Shown here in pieces: positions 26,846 to 34,511 of a stretch of 45,449 nt of DNA. The stretch spans positions 1 through 45,449 of the forward strand of contig DAOVVV010000022.1 of assembly GCA_030637025.1 (NCBI GenBank). Reading direction: 5' to 3'. The position numbers and the translations under genes were made by a program. The notes beneath the pieces were generated by a model that was given only the letters and a program-made list of their open reading frames with translations, did not search any database and was not told the DNA's origin. The number at the start of each line of letters is the position of its first letter. Positions within the stretch are counted from its first letter, which is position 1. The DNA comes from JAGLHV01 sp023143305 [NCBI: Clostridia bacterium] (GTDB lineage: Bacteria > CBDUZB01 > JAGLHV01).

Positions 26846-27847
26846 TTAGTTACTTTCCAGACAATCTAAAATTTCACCGACTGTTACTACCGCCGTTCCT
26901 CTCTTCATCACCACCTGTGCAGCTGCATAGTTTGATAAATACGCTGCATCCCGAAAACCGGCCCCACAGGCTAAAGCTAAAGTAATACAACTAGCTACCG
27001 TATCCCCTGCCCCTGTAACATCTACCGGCTCATCCGAACCTACAATAGGAATATGAGTTACTTCACCGTTTTTCTCAAATAAACTCATCCCTTCTTTTCC
27101 CCGGGTAATTAAAACCCCTTTACAATCTAAATCCGACAACAATTTTTCTCCGGCATAAAGTAAAGATTGTTTATTGTTAATTTTTATTCCTAAAGATGGG
27201 CCGGCCTCTGTTTCATTTGGAGTAATGAAAGATACCCCTTTGAAATCTAACAATCGAAAACGAGAATCCACCACTACCGGTTTCTTTAACTTTTTAGCAT
27301 AAGGAATCAACCATTTTCTTATCCGGGGACTAATTACGCCCCCGTAGTCTGAAATTAAAATAGCATCTATTCGCGGAAGCTTCCTTTTTAAAAAGTTTAA
27401 AATTTTATTTTCTATCCCGGGACCAAGTTCATTTTTTATTTCTTTATCTATTCGAATAACTTGTTGCTTTGCTGTATGATATCCCCCTGCCATTATCCGC
27501 GTCTTAGTAATAGTAGGATGCATTTTATCTACAAAAATTCCTGCTGTATTTATATTTTTATCTTTCATTATTTGTAACAAATTACTTCCTATTTCATCCT
27601 TGCCTATTACTCCTACAGGAAAAACTTTACCACCTAAAGAGCAAATATTATTAACTGAATTTGCACCGCCTCCCGGAATAATTTTTCTCGATTCAAACTT
27701 TAAGATTAAAACAGGTGCTTCACGGGAAATACGGGTAGTTTTTCCATAAATATATTCATCTCCGATTAAATCCCCTAAAACTAAAATCTTTTTTTTAGAA
27801 AAATTATTTAATATTTTTTTTAATCTTTCCTGCTCACTCTTTTTCAT
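26846..27847 (-). CDS. rfaE1: D-glycero-beta-D-manno-heptose-7-phosphate kinase
   Basis: RfaE1 phosphorylates heptose 7-phosphate at C1. The ribokinase-fold protein (333 residues from this start) shows KKILVLGDLIGDEYIYG, the two-glycine motif IIPGGGANSVNNICSLGG, KTRIMAGGYHTAKQQVIRID and the catalytic-base motif DVTGAGDTVAS. It corresponds to the N-terminal half of HldE. The chosen ATG (27847) overlaps the stop of the upstream fusion gene as ATGA, a common coupling arrangement; an ATG 12 codons further up (27883), with GAGG before it, is an alternative. RfaE2 and the GmhB domain that complete the steps are in the same cluster. Confidence 0.92.
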   Translation of the reverse strand: MKKSEQERLKKILNNFSKKKILVLGDLIGDEYIYGKTTRISREAPVLILKFESRKIIPGGGANSVNNICSLGGKVFPVGVIGKDEIGSNLLQIMKDKNINTAGIFVDKMHPTITKTRIMAGGYHTAKQQVIRIDKEIKNELGPGIENKILNFLKRKLPRIDAILISDYGGVISPRIRKWLIPYAKKLKKPVVVDSRFRLLDFKGVSFITPNETEAGPSLGIKINNKQSLLYAGEKLLSDLDCKGVLITRGKEGMSLFEKNGEVTHIPIVGSDEPVDVTGAGDTVASCITLALACGAGFRDAAYLSNYAAAQVVMKRGTAVVTVGEILDCLESN

Positions 27848-29763
27848 TGATTTTCTCTTTTGTTTATTTGCTTTAGTATCCATTTTACTGCCTCATATAA
27901 ATCATCTGCTATATAATCCGGCTGTTCATCCCAATCTTGCCTTTGGAATTGATATTCTCCTTTTCCATAACCGGTTAAAACCATAACACTTTTTGCCCCT
28001 ACTTTATGCCCCCATTTAACATCGCTAATTTTGTCACCCACAATAAATGATTGCCGTAAATCTATATTAAACTCTTTTCTCCCCTTTTCTAACATTCCAG
28101 TCCCGGGTTTACGGCAATTACAATCCTGACGGTAAGATCCCTTTCCCACATCAGGATGGTGGGGACAATAATAAACAGCATCAAGATAAGCTCCTTCCTG
28201 AGCTAATAACTTCTGCATTTTTTGATGAACGACTTTTACCATTTCTTCTTTAAAATAACCTCTGGCCACGCCTGCCTGATTAGTAGAGACAATAGTAATA
28301 ATTCCTTCTTTATTCAACAGTTTAATTGCTTTTGCCGTATGGGGTAAAAGAGTAAACCTGTCCTGATGATTAATATAACCCCCTTCCCGGTTAATAGTTC
28401 CATCCCTATCCAGAAATACCGCAAATTTTTTATTATTCTTTTGCTTACTGCTTACTCTATCTGACAATTGTTCCTGCTTGCCCAGTACCACCATTATTCC
28501 CATCATAAACCAAAACAAAGCTAATATTTCCCAATCACCATAGTTATACTCAGTTAAACCAGAAACAATAAAGCTTATCACTCCTCCCAAACAACCCAGA
28601 ACTACTGCCTTTTCATACTTTTTAATATTGGGCATTTTCAAATATATACCCAAACCTTTCTTTAAACATGCACCTAACAAAATTATAAAGGCTATTAAGC
28701 CCAGTATTCCCCGCTCTACCCCAATCTGAATAAAATTATTATGCAAATGTCCCTGCTCTTTACAAATGGCTGCAGGTTTTTTATACTCAGGATAAACCAA
28801 AGAAACATTTTTTAGGCCAACTCCCAACACAGGATAATCTTTAAATATTTCCCATCCACTCTCCCACATATAAATCCGTTCCGAATCAAAAAAATTTTTT
28901 ACTCTCCCAAGGGTTGAATATTTAGCTCCACCTATAAACAAAGTTATGGCGCTGGACAAAAAAACAATCAAGATTAAAACAATCAAAGTCAAGGGCAATA
29001 AACTCTTTCGTATTACAGAAGAAGGCGGGAAAAAACTTCTAACCCCCATTATTTCAATAAAAAACAATCCGGCGACCATGCCCAACCACGCACCACGGGA
29101 ATAAGTAAAAATCAAATTTAATCCTACAATTAATAAACCTAATCCTAAATATATTTTTCTTTTCTTATTAAAATTAGCAAATAAAAAAAGACTGCTCATT
29201 AAAATCCCGCCCATCATCAATCCCTCGGCAAAACTAATCGGATGATCCCGGCTACCGGTTATCCTCTGGTCATATAAACTTAAAAAATAAAGCACTTTTT
29301 TGGGTAAATATGACAATATTTTAAAAGGGACTTCTATTTCTCCTGCAACCCGATTAATTCCCAGCAGGTATTGAACAAGGCCAAATATTGAAATAGCAAC
29401 CGTACCCACAATAAACCACTTAATCATTTCCTTAAGCTGCTTTATATCTTTTACACTGGCAATTATCAAAAAAAAAGTTAAAACTAAAAATTCTTTTTTT
29501 AATCCTTTAAAACTTCTTACCGAATCAATAGAAAAAATAACTGATAAAAAAGTTACTCCTAAAAAAATAAATATCGGGATTTCTAATGAGGAAATTTTAA
29601 AATTTCCTTCCCCACTCAAAATCATTTTCGAGACCCAGGCTAAGAGTAAAACAGCTATTACCATGCTGATACAAGATACCGGCAGGGGTAACACCCCGGC
29701 CAGAACAATTAAACCTATATACATTATTTTATCTAACCAGTTTTCAATCTTTAGCCGTTTCAT
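27844..29763 (-). CDS. O-antigen ligase (WaaL-like) fused to heptose bisphosphatase (GmhB)
   Basis: This is a single 639-residue frame with two domains. Residues 1 to about 435 form a polytopic membrane protein with ten or so helices and the Wzy/WaaL-type periplasmic region (FTYSRGAWLGMV, YPVLGVGLKNVSLVYPEY, QGHLHNNFIQIGVERGILGL). That is the O-antigen ligase family, which joins polysaccharide to lipid A-core. From about 445 a complete HAD phosphatase follows: FLDRDGTINREGGY (Asp452, Asp454), STNQAGVARGYF, the zinc loop YYCPHHPD..CNCRKP and VGDKISDVKWG, all matching GmhB. The start at 29763 has GGTGGAAAG upstream and overlaps the preceding gene by 20 bases. Confidence 0.88.
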   Translation of the reverse strand: MKRLKIENWLDKIMYIGLIVLAGVLPLPVSCISMVIAVLLLAWVSKMILSGEGNFKISSLEIPIFIFLGVTFLSVIFSIDSVRSFKGLKKEFLVLTFFLIIASVKDIKQLKEMIKWFIVGTVAISIFGLVQYLLGINRVAGEIEVPFKILSYLPKKVLYFLSLYDQRITGSRDHPISFAEGLMMGGILMSSLFLFANFNKKRKIYLGLGLLIVGLNLIFTYSRGAWLGMVAGLFFIEIMGVRSFFPPSSVIRKSLLPLTLIVLILIVFLSSAITLFIGGAKYSTLGRVKNFFDSERIYMWESGWEIFKDYPVLGVGLKNVSLVYPEYKKPAAICKEQGHLHNNFIQIGVERGILGLIAFIILLGACLKKGLGIYLKMPNIKKYEKAVVLGCLGGVISFIVSGLTEYNYGDWEILALFWFMMGIMVVLGKQEQLSDRVSSKQKNNKKFAVFLDRDGTINREGGYINHQDRFTLLPHTAKAIKLLNKEGIITIVSTNQAGVARGYFKEEMVKVVHQKMQKLLAQEGAYLDAVYYCPHHPDVGKGSYRQDCNCRKPGTGMLEKGRKEFNIDLRQSFIVGDKISDVKWGHKVGAKSVMVLTGYGKGEYQFQRQDWDEQPDYIADDLYEAVKWILKQINKRENQ

Positions 29764-30526
29764 TTTCTTTCCACCATAATTTAGTATATTTACTAAAAAC
29801 ATAAAACACATTTAAAACACATAAAATAAATCCTTCCCGTCCGTCCAATATTCCTAATTTCAAAATATATTTTTTAAAAAAAACAATAAACGGATAAATA
29901 AAAAAATGATACCATTTAGCCCTTTTATTTTTATCCCACATTTCATTAGCTGACAAACTGGTATACCGATTGACTTTATTAAAATAATCTTTCAAACCGG
30001 AATAAGGACGATGAAGCAAAACATTACTCAAATATGCCGATTTTCCGTTTAAAATTATACCCTCATGCACCTGTTTGCTTTCATCAAATTTACCCTCAGT
30101 TTTCCTAAACAACCTCAATACATAATCAGGATACCATCCACAGTGTTTTATCCACTTACCTAAAAACTGCGAATATCTGGAAATATAAAAACCATTAACA
30201 TCCGCCCGGCTTAAAGCATTCTGTATTTCTTCCGCTAAAACGGGCGTAACCTCTTCATCGGCATCAATCCATAAAATCCATTCCCCGCTTGTTTTTTTGA
30301 TTCCTTTATTTTTGGTTTTAGCAAAACCTTCCCATTGAACAGAAAAAACTTTATCCGTATAGCGTTTGGCAATCTCTGCGGTCTTATCCTCACTCTGTGA
30401 ATCAAGAATTACAATTTCATTAACCCAACTCAAGCTCATTAAACATTTCTCTATATTTTTTTCTTCATTTTTAGTAATAATCAGAGCAGAAATCCCGCCC
30501 TTTTTTTTACTCAAATTATCCATCAT
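29744..30526 (-). CDS. Family 2 glycosyltransferase, WaaE/KdtX type
   Basis: The 260-residue protein is a GT-A glycosyltransferase. It has ISALIITKNEEKNIEKCL at the N-terminus, VILDSQSEDKTAEIAKRY, and the metal-binding LWIDADEEVTP. The later VHEGIILNGKSAYLSNVLLHRPY and a basic, hydrophobic C-terminus are characteristic of the WaaE/KdtX group, which adds glucose to the inner LPS core. The exact sugar is not predictable. GAGGATAA precedes two adjacent ATGs, and either could be the start. It sits between lpxK and the ligase fusion, inside the LPS cluster. Confidence 0.87.
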   Translation of the reverse strand: MMDNLSKKKGGISALIITKNEEKNIEKCLMSLSWVNEIVILDSQSEDKTAEIAKRYTDKVFSVQWEGFAKTKNKGIKKTSGEWILWIDADEEVTPVLAEEIQNALSRADVNGFYISRYSQFLGKWIKHCGWYPDYVLRLFRKTEGKFDESKQVHEGIILNGKSAYLSNVLLHRPYSGLKDYFNKVNRYTSLSANEMWDKNKRAKWYHFFIYPFIVFFKKYILKLGILDGREGFILCVLNVFYVFSKYTKLWWKENETAKD

Positions 30527-30536
30527 TTATCCTCAT

Positions 30537-31688
30537 CTAAAAAAAATTCTGCATTTTTTCCTCTATTTTTTTCCCAAAATTTTCTATCTGACCAACAATT
30601 TCCAGTTTAACCTTTAAAGTAAAAATACCTGCTTTTAATCTATCATCCAGTTTAAGATGTTCTATCTTCACCTTATCTTTTTGGGTAGTTACAATAATTT
30701 CATTTTTTATGCTCTTTAATATTTTCTCTATCCGGACTTTTTCATAAACATAATGGTCCGGAAAAATCATAAAATCAACAATTTTTGCCCCTAAAGATTC
30801 CAGTGTTTTTCGAAATGATAAGGGGTTACCGATACTACAAATGGCTACTACATCTTTACCTTTAAGAAAATCTATTTCTTCTGCTTTCTTTTTGAAACCC
30901 ATAGACACTAGTGCTACAGGTTGATGCACTGTTTTGACTATTGCGGCCTGTGGATTAATTTCCTTTAATTTACTAATAGTATTTTCTAATATTTCTTCTT
31001 TTACCTGGTCAGTATGGGTAATAAAAAATACATCCCCGCGTTTTAATGATGAAGGATACTCCCTTAAAAAGCCCCGTGGAAGAAGATATCCGTTACTAAA
31101 AGGAAATAAAGCATCTATTGTTATAATATCTAAATCCCGATGTAGGCGCAAATGCTGAAACCCATCATCCAGAACAAGCACCTGAGTAGCATATTTTTCC
31201 AGAGCATATTTCCCGGAAATATATCTGTCTTTACCGATAATAACCGGAATTCCCTTACATGCCCGGGCTAAAAGATATGGCTCATCACCCGCCAGAAAAG
31301 AATCCCGAATAACATTTTCACCATCACTAATTACCAAAAATTTTTTCTTTTCTCCCTTTAACTTACCACCTGCCTGATAAAAACCACTCTTGTATCCTCT
31401 ACTTAATACTGCTACCTTTTTTCCCTGTTCATTAAACATGCGCACCAACATTATCACTACCGGTGTTTTACCCGAGCCACCAACAACAATATTACCCACA
31501 GAAATTACCAGACATTTTATCTTTTTTTTCTTAAAAACACCCGCCTTATACAAAAAAAACCTTATTTTTATTACCGCTCCGTACAATAAAGACAACCACC
31601 ATAAAGGTATAAAAAGAAAAAAATTAAATATACTTTTTTCTTTTTGGTAAAATAAATTAAAAAAATATCTTTCTATTTTCTCTTTCAT
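30537..31688 (-). CDS. lpxK: Tetraacyldisaccharide 4'-kinase
   Basis: LpxK phosphorylates the 4' position of the lipid A precursor at the inner membrane. The 383-residue protein has an N-terminal membrane-associated segment (about residues 20-48), the P-loop VGNIVVGGSGKTPVVIML (64-81), LSRGYKSGF, and VLDDGFQHLRLHRDLDIITID, which is diagnostic of the family. It shows that the cell makes lipid A. Its length is slightly above the usual 320-360. It lies 11 bases from the glycosyltransferase gene downstream and 12 from the heptosyltransferase upstream. Confidence 0.95.
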   Translation of the reverse strand: MKEKIERYFFNLFYQKEKSIFNFFLFIPLWWLSLLYGAVIKIRFFLYKAGVFKKKKIKCLVISVGNIVVGGSGKTPVVIMLVRMFNEQGKKVAVLSRGYKSGFYQAGGKLKGEKKKFLVISDGENVIRDSFLAGDEPYLLARACKGIPVIIGKDRYISGKYALEKYATQVLVLDDGFQHLRLHRDLDIITIDALFPFSNGYLLPRGFLREYPSSLKRGDVFFITHTDQVKEEILENTISKLKEINPQAAIVKTVHQPVALVSMGFKKKAEEIDFLKGKDVVAICSIGNPLSFRKTLESLGAKIVDFMIFPDHYVYEKVRIEKILKSIKNEIIVTTQKDKVKIEHLKLDDRLKAGIFTLKVKLEIVGQIENFGKKIEEKMQNFF

Positions 31689-31700
31689 TATTTTTTTTAA

Positions 31701-32699
31701 CTATAAAATAAACTCTCTCATTCTTAAAAATACTTCTTCAACTTTTTCGGGAGTAACCTTATCCATACACTGCATAGAAAAACACTCATTTTGATTACAT
31801 CCAATACAAGCTACATCTGCCCTTAGCACCCGATGTTCCTGCTCAGGAGGATTCCAGCATTCACTTTGAGTCGGACCATAAATAGTGATAGAGGGAACTT
31901 CCATTGCTACGGCAATGTGCTTCGGTCCATTATCATTACTGATTAACAAATTACATTTTTTAATTAAAGCAGCTAACTGTTTTATATCTACACGGGGAAT
32001 AATCACCGCTTTATTTTTCATCAAAGAAATAATTTTTTGTATTTTTTCTATTTCTCCCGGTCCCCAGAGAAATATTATTTGGGCATTATATTTTTGTATT
32101 AATTTGTCAGCAAGTAGAGCAAAATACTCCCCCGGCCAAATTCGGGTTTGTTTTCTGGAAGTAGGACTTATTCCTATCACCGGTTTTTTTTTATCTAAAT
32201 TATTATCGGCAAAAAAATTTTCCGCAAAAGTTTGAGCCCCGGAAGGTACAAACATTGATAAAGGCTCTCTCTCATCCCCTATATCAATTCCCACTGCCCT
32301 TAAAGCATCTAATTTAAAATCTACTATGTATTTAGGTTTATCGTCTCTCTTAACCCTTATATTATAAGCAAATTTTCTTCCACGAAAATCAAATCCTATT
32401 TTTTTACGGGCTTTACTAAAAAAACTTATCAAGGCAGTACGGGGATTACCTAAAAAATCAAAAAGAAAATCGTATTTTTCTTTTCTTATTTTCTTGATTA
32501 AATTTAGCTGGTTTAAAAACCCTTTTTTTGAAATTATAATATTATTCAAATAAGGATTTCCTGAAAGAATATCAAAAAAAGGTTTTTCTATTAAAAAATC
32601 AATTTGTGCTTGAGGAAAAGCCTTATGTAAAACGCTTATCACGGGTGTAGTAAGCAAAATATCCCCCATCCGCCTTAATTGGATAACTAAAATTTTAAT
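31701..32699 (-). CDS. LPS heptosyltransferase, probable AUU start
   Basis: This is a GT9-family heptosyltransferase that adds heptose from ADP-heptose to the LPS inner core. Conserved parts are MGDILLTTPVISVLHKAFP, GISPTSRKQTRIWPGEYFA and ISNDNGPKHIAVAMEVPSITIYG. The first ATG (32669) would drop the first beta-strand of the family. The frame continues upstream as KILVIQLRR, exactly the expected N-terminus, to an in-frame stop, with no ATG, GTG or TTG. The best start is an ATT at 32699, eight bases after GAGAGG, giving 332 residues. WaaF (heptosyltransferase II) is the closest type, but I and II cannot be separated here. Confidence 0.85.
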   Translation of the reverse strand: MKILVIQLRRMGDILLTTPVISVLHKAFPQAQIDFLIEKPFFDILSGNPYLNNIIISKKGFLNQLNLIKKIRKEKYDFLFDFLGNPRTALISFFSKARKKIGFDFRGRKFAYNIRVKRDDKPKYIVDFKLDALRAVGIDIGDEREPLSMFVPSGAQTFAENFFADNNLDKKKPVIGISPTSRKQTRIWPGEYFALLADKLIQKYNAQIIFLWGPGEIEKIQKIISLMKNKAVIIPRVDIKQLAALIKKCNLLISNDNGPKHIAVAMEVPSITIYGPTQSECWNPPEQEHRVLRADVACIGCNQNECFSMQCMDKVTPEKVEEVFLRMREFIL

Positions 32700-32714
32700 T
32701 TTATTAACCTCTCA

Positions 32715-32897
32715 TTTAATTTGAAAAGTTCTGCAAAATAGCTTTTTATCTTTTTTGCCTATCCTCCACCTCCAGTCTGTAAGGAGGGTCATTCCTGCGA
32801 AAAAAGGAATCTATTGATATTTAAAAACATTATAGATTCCGCATCGAGTGCGGAATGACGAAATATTGTATTTTGCAGAAGTCTTTTAATTTGAAAA
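32715..32897. mobile_element. MITE-like element, family 1, copy 2
   Basis: The element spans about 32727-32883 with terminal inverted repeats GTTCTGCAAAATAGC and, from the right, GACTTCTGCAAAATAC. The 13 bases TTTAATTTGAAAA occur on both sides (32715-32727 and 32885-32897), as expected for a target-site duplication. The inner part has a hairpin ATTCCGCA-TCGAG-TGCGGAAT and the core TATTGATATTTAAAAACAT, also found inverted in the copy at 3281-3460. It sits directly upstream of the heptosyltransferase ribosome site, between pgi and that gene. Confidence 0.7.
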
Positions 32898-32910
32898 AAC
32901 GCAATCATTC

Positions 32911-34299
32911 TTAAATAATATATAAATCATTATCCGCAGCAATTTCCTTCTGCTCTAATTCTTTCTTTTTCTCCTCATATCCCGCTCTTCCCATTAAAGC
33001 ATAAGTCAGCTCTTTTCCTAATTCTACCCCCGGTTGATTTAAAGCATCTATACCAAAAAGTTCTCCCATGCAAACTGTAGCCATTTCCAAAAGATAAATT
33101 AACTGTCCTATAGTATGTTCATTTATTTGGGGTAATACCAAAGACACATTGGGCCTGTTGTTTTGGGTTAAAGCTAAAGAAGTAGCTTTTTCTTCACTTT
33201 TGAGCAGTTCTTGAAGTGTATGCCCTTTTAAATAATGATTGTAAAATCCCGGAATTTCCATTTGTAAACCAAATTTGCTAACCGACAAAAAAGTAATTAT
33301 TTTATCAAAAGGGCCTTCCATATACAACTGCATCTGAGAATGCTGGTCAGTTACCCCCAATGCTTTCACCGGGGTAGGTCCAACATTTACAATTTCACCA
33401 TTATTATTAAATTTTTTTCCCAGACTTTCCGCCCACAATTGTCTGAACCAATCAGCAATATCCTTTAAATTATGTGCATAGGGCATCATTACATTTATTT
33501 TTTTACCCTTTTTATACATTAAAAACTGAATTGCTGCATACATATAAGCCGGATTTTTCCAAATTTCCGGTTCATTACAAACATTATCCATCAATTCCGC
33601 CCCACTCAATAATAGCTCTATATCAATTCCTGAAAAAGCAGCTGAAACTAACCCCACCGGAGATAAGACAGAAAATCTTCCCCCTACATTCCGAGGTATA
33701 ATAAAAGAAGAAAAAGCCTCTTTTACCTCTTTTTCCCGCAAAAATCCTTTTTCCTTATCCGTAGTAACTAGTATATGTTGACCACATTTATCCCCTATTT
33801 TATCCTGAAGCGCTTGTTTCAATATAAAAAAATTGGCTAATCCTTCTGCTGTATTTCCTGACTTACTAACAATATTAAATAATGTTTTCTCCAAATCCAA
33901 TACATCTAATAGTCCACTGGTAAATATCGGATCCACATTGTCTAAAACAAAAATACGGGGACTTCCTTTTCTTCCCTGAGTAGATAGTAAATTATAAAAA
34001 GGGTGATTTAAAGCTGTCTGCAAAGCAATATTACCTAAAGCCGACCCTCCTATCCCTATAACAACTAAATTATCGAATTTTATTTTGTTTTTGTGGGCAA
34101 AAGACTTTATCTGTTCTGCCTCTGATTTTTGATAAGGTAATTGCATAAAACCTAATACATCGTTTTGTTTTTTCTTTTGGATGTTTTGATGTGCTTCCCG
34201 GATTAAAGGACTAAATTCCTCCAACTCTTCCTTCTTTATTCCCTGTTTACCTACTTTTTCCTGCATACAATTAGCAAAATTAAGCCGAACCTTATCCAT
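32911..34299 (-). CDS. pgi: Glucose-6-phosphate isomerase
   Basis: Pgi interconverts glucose 6-phosphate and fructose 6-phosphate. The 462-residue protein is of the shorter bacterial class. The sugar-phosphate binding region is VVIGIGGSALGNIALQTAL, with FNIVSKSGNTAEGLANF and GGRFSVLSPVGLVSAAFSG following, and QPGVELGKELTYALMG near the C-terminus. GGAGGAGGAATAAATAACG precedes the ATG. It is the first gene of the envelope cluster, where it may feed fructose 6-phosphate or heptose precursors, but it is also a central glycolysis gene. A candidate promoter lies at 34362-34391. Confidence 0.95.
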   Translation of the reverse strand: MDKVRLNFANCMQEKVGKQGIKKEELEEFSPLIREAHQNIQKKKQNDVLGFMQLPYQKSEAEQIKSFAHKNKIKFDNLVVIGIGGSALGNIALQTALNHPFYNLLSTQGRKGSPRIFVLDNVDPIFTSGLLDVLDLEKTLFNIVSKSGNTAEGLANFFILKQALQDKIGDKCGQHILVTTDKEKGFLREKEVKEAFSSFIIPRNVGGRFSVLSPVGLVSAAFSGIDIELLLSGAELMDNVCNEPEIWKNPAYMYAAIQFLMYKKGKKINVMMPYAHNLKDIADWFRQLWAESLGKKFNNNGEIVNVGPTPVKALGVTDQHSQMQLYMEGPFDKIITFLSVSKFGLQMEIPGFYNHYLKGHTLQELLKSEEKATSLALTQNNRPNVSLVLPQINEHTIGQLIYLLEMATVCMGELFGIDALNQPGVELGKELTYALMGRAGYEEKKKELEQKEIAADNDLYII

Positions 34300-34361
34300 C
34301 GTTATTTATTCCTCCTCCTGCTTTATTATTTTACTATATCTTCCCTTCTATTTAGAAAAGA

Positions 34362-34391
34362 AATATACCATATTCTATTAAACTTTGTAAA
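34362..34391 (-). promoter_or_regulatory. Candidate sigma-70 promoter for pgi
   Basis: On the minus strand TTTACA (34386-34391) and TATATT (34362-34367) are separated by 18 bases, with TG one base before the -10 (TGGTATATT). It is about 60 bases upstream of the pgi start and divergent from the uvrA promoter. Confidence 0.5.
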
Positions 34392-34432
34392 GGGGAAATT
34401 AACAGACTTCAAAATTATGATATTTTAATCTA

Positions 34433-34461
34433 TTCCATTTATAAAAGCTTTATGTTATAAT
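34433..34461 (+). promoter_or_regulatory. Candidate extended -10 promoter for uvrA
   Basis: TGTTATAAT ends at 34461, giving a perfect TATAAT (34456-34461) with an extended TGN element. The -35 region TTCCAT at 34433-34438 is poor but correctly spaced (17 bases). No LexA-like operator was obvious around it. Confidence 0.55.
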
Positions 34462-34511
34462 TTGTACAATATGAGAGTTGTCAATTAAGATAAGGAGAAA
34501 ACACAAAAAAA

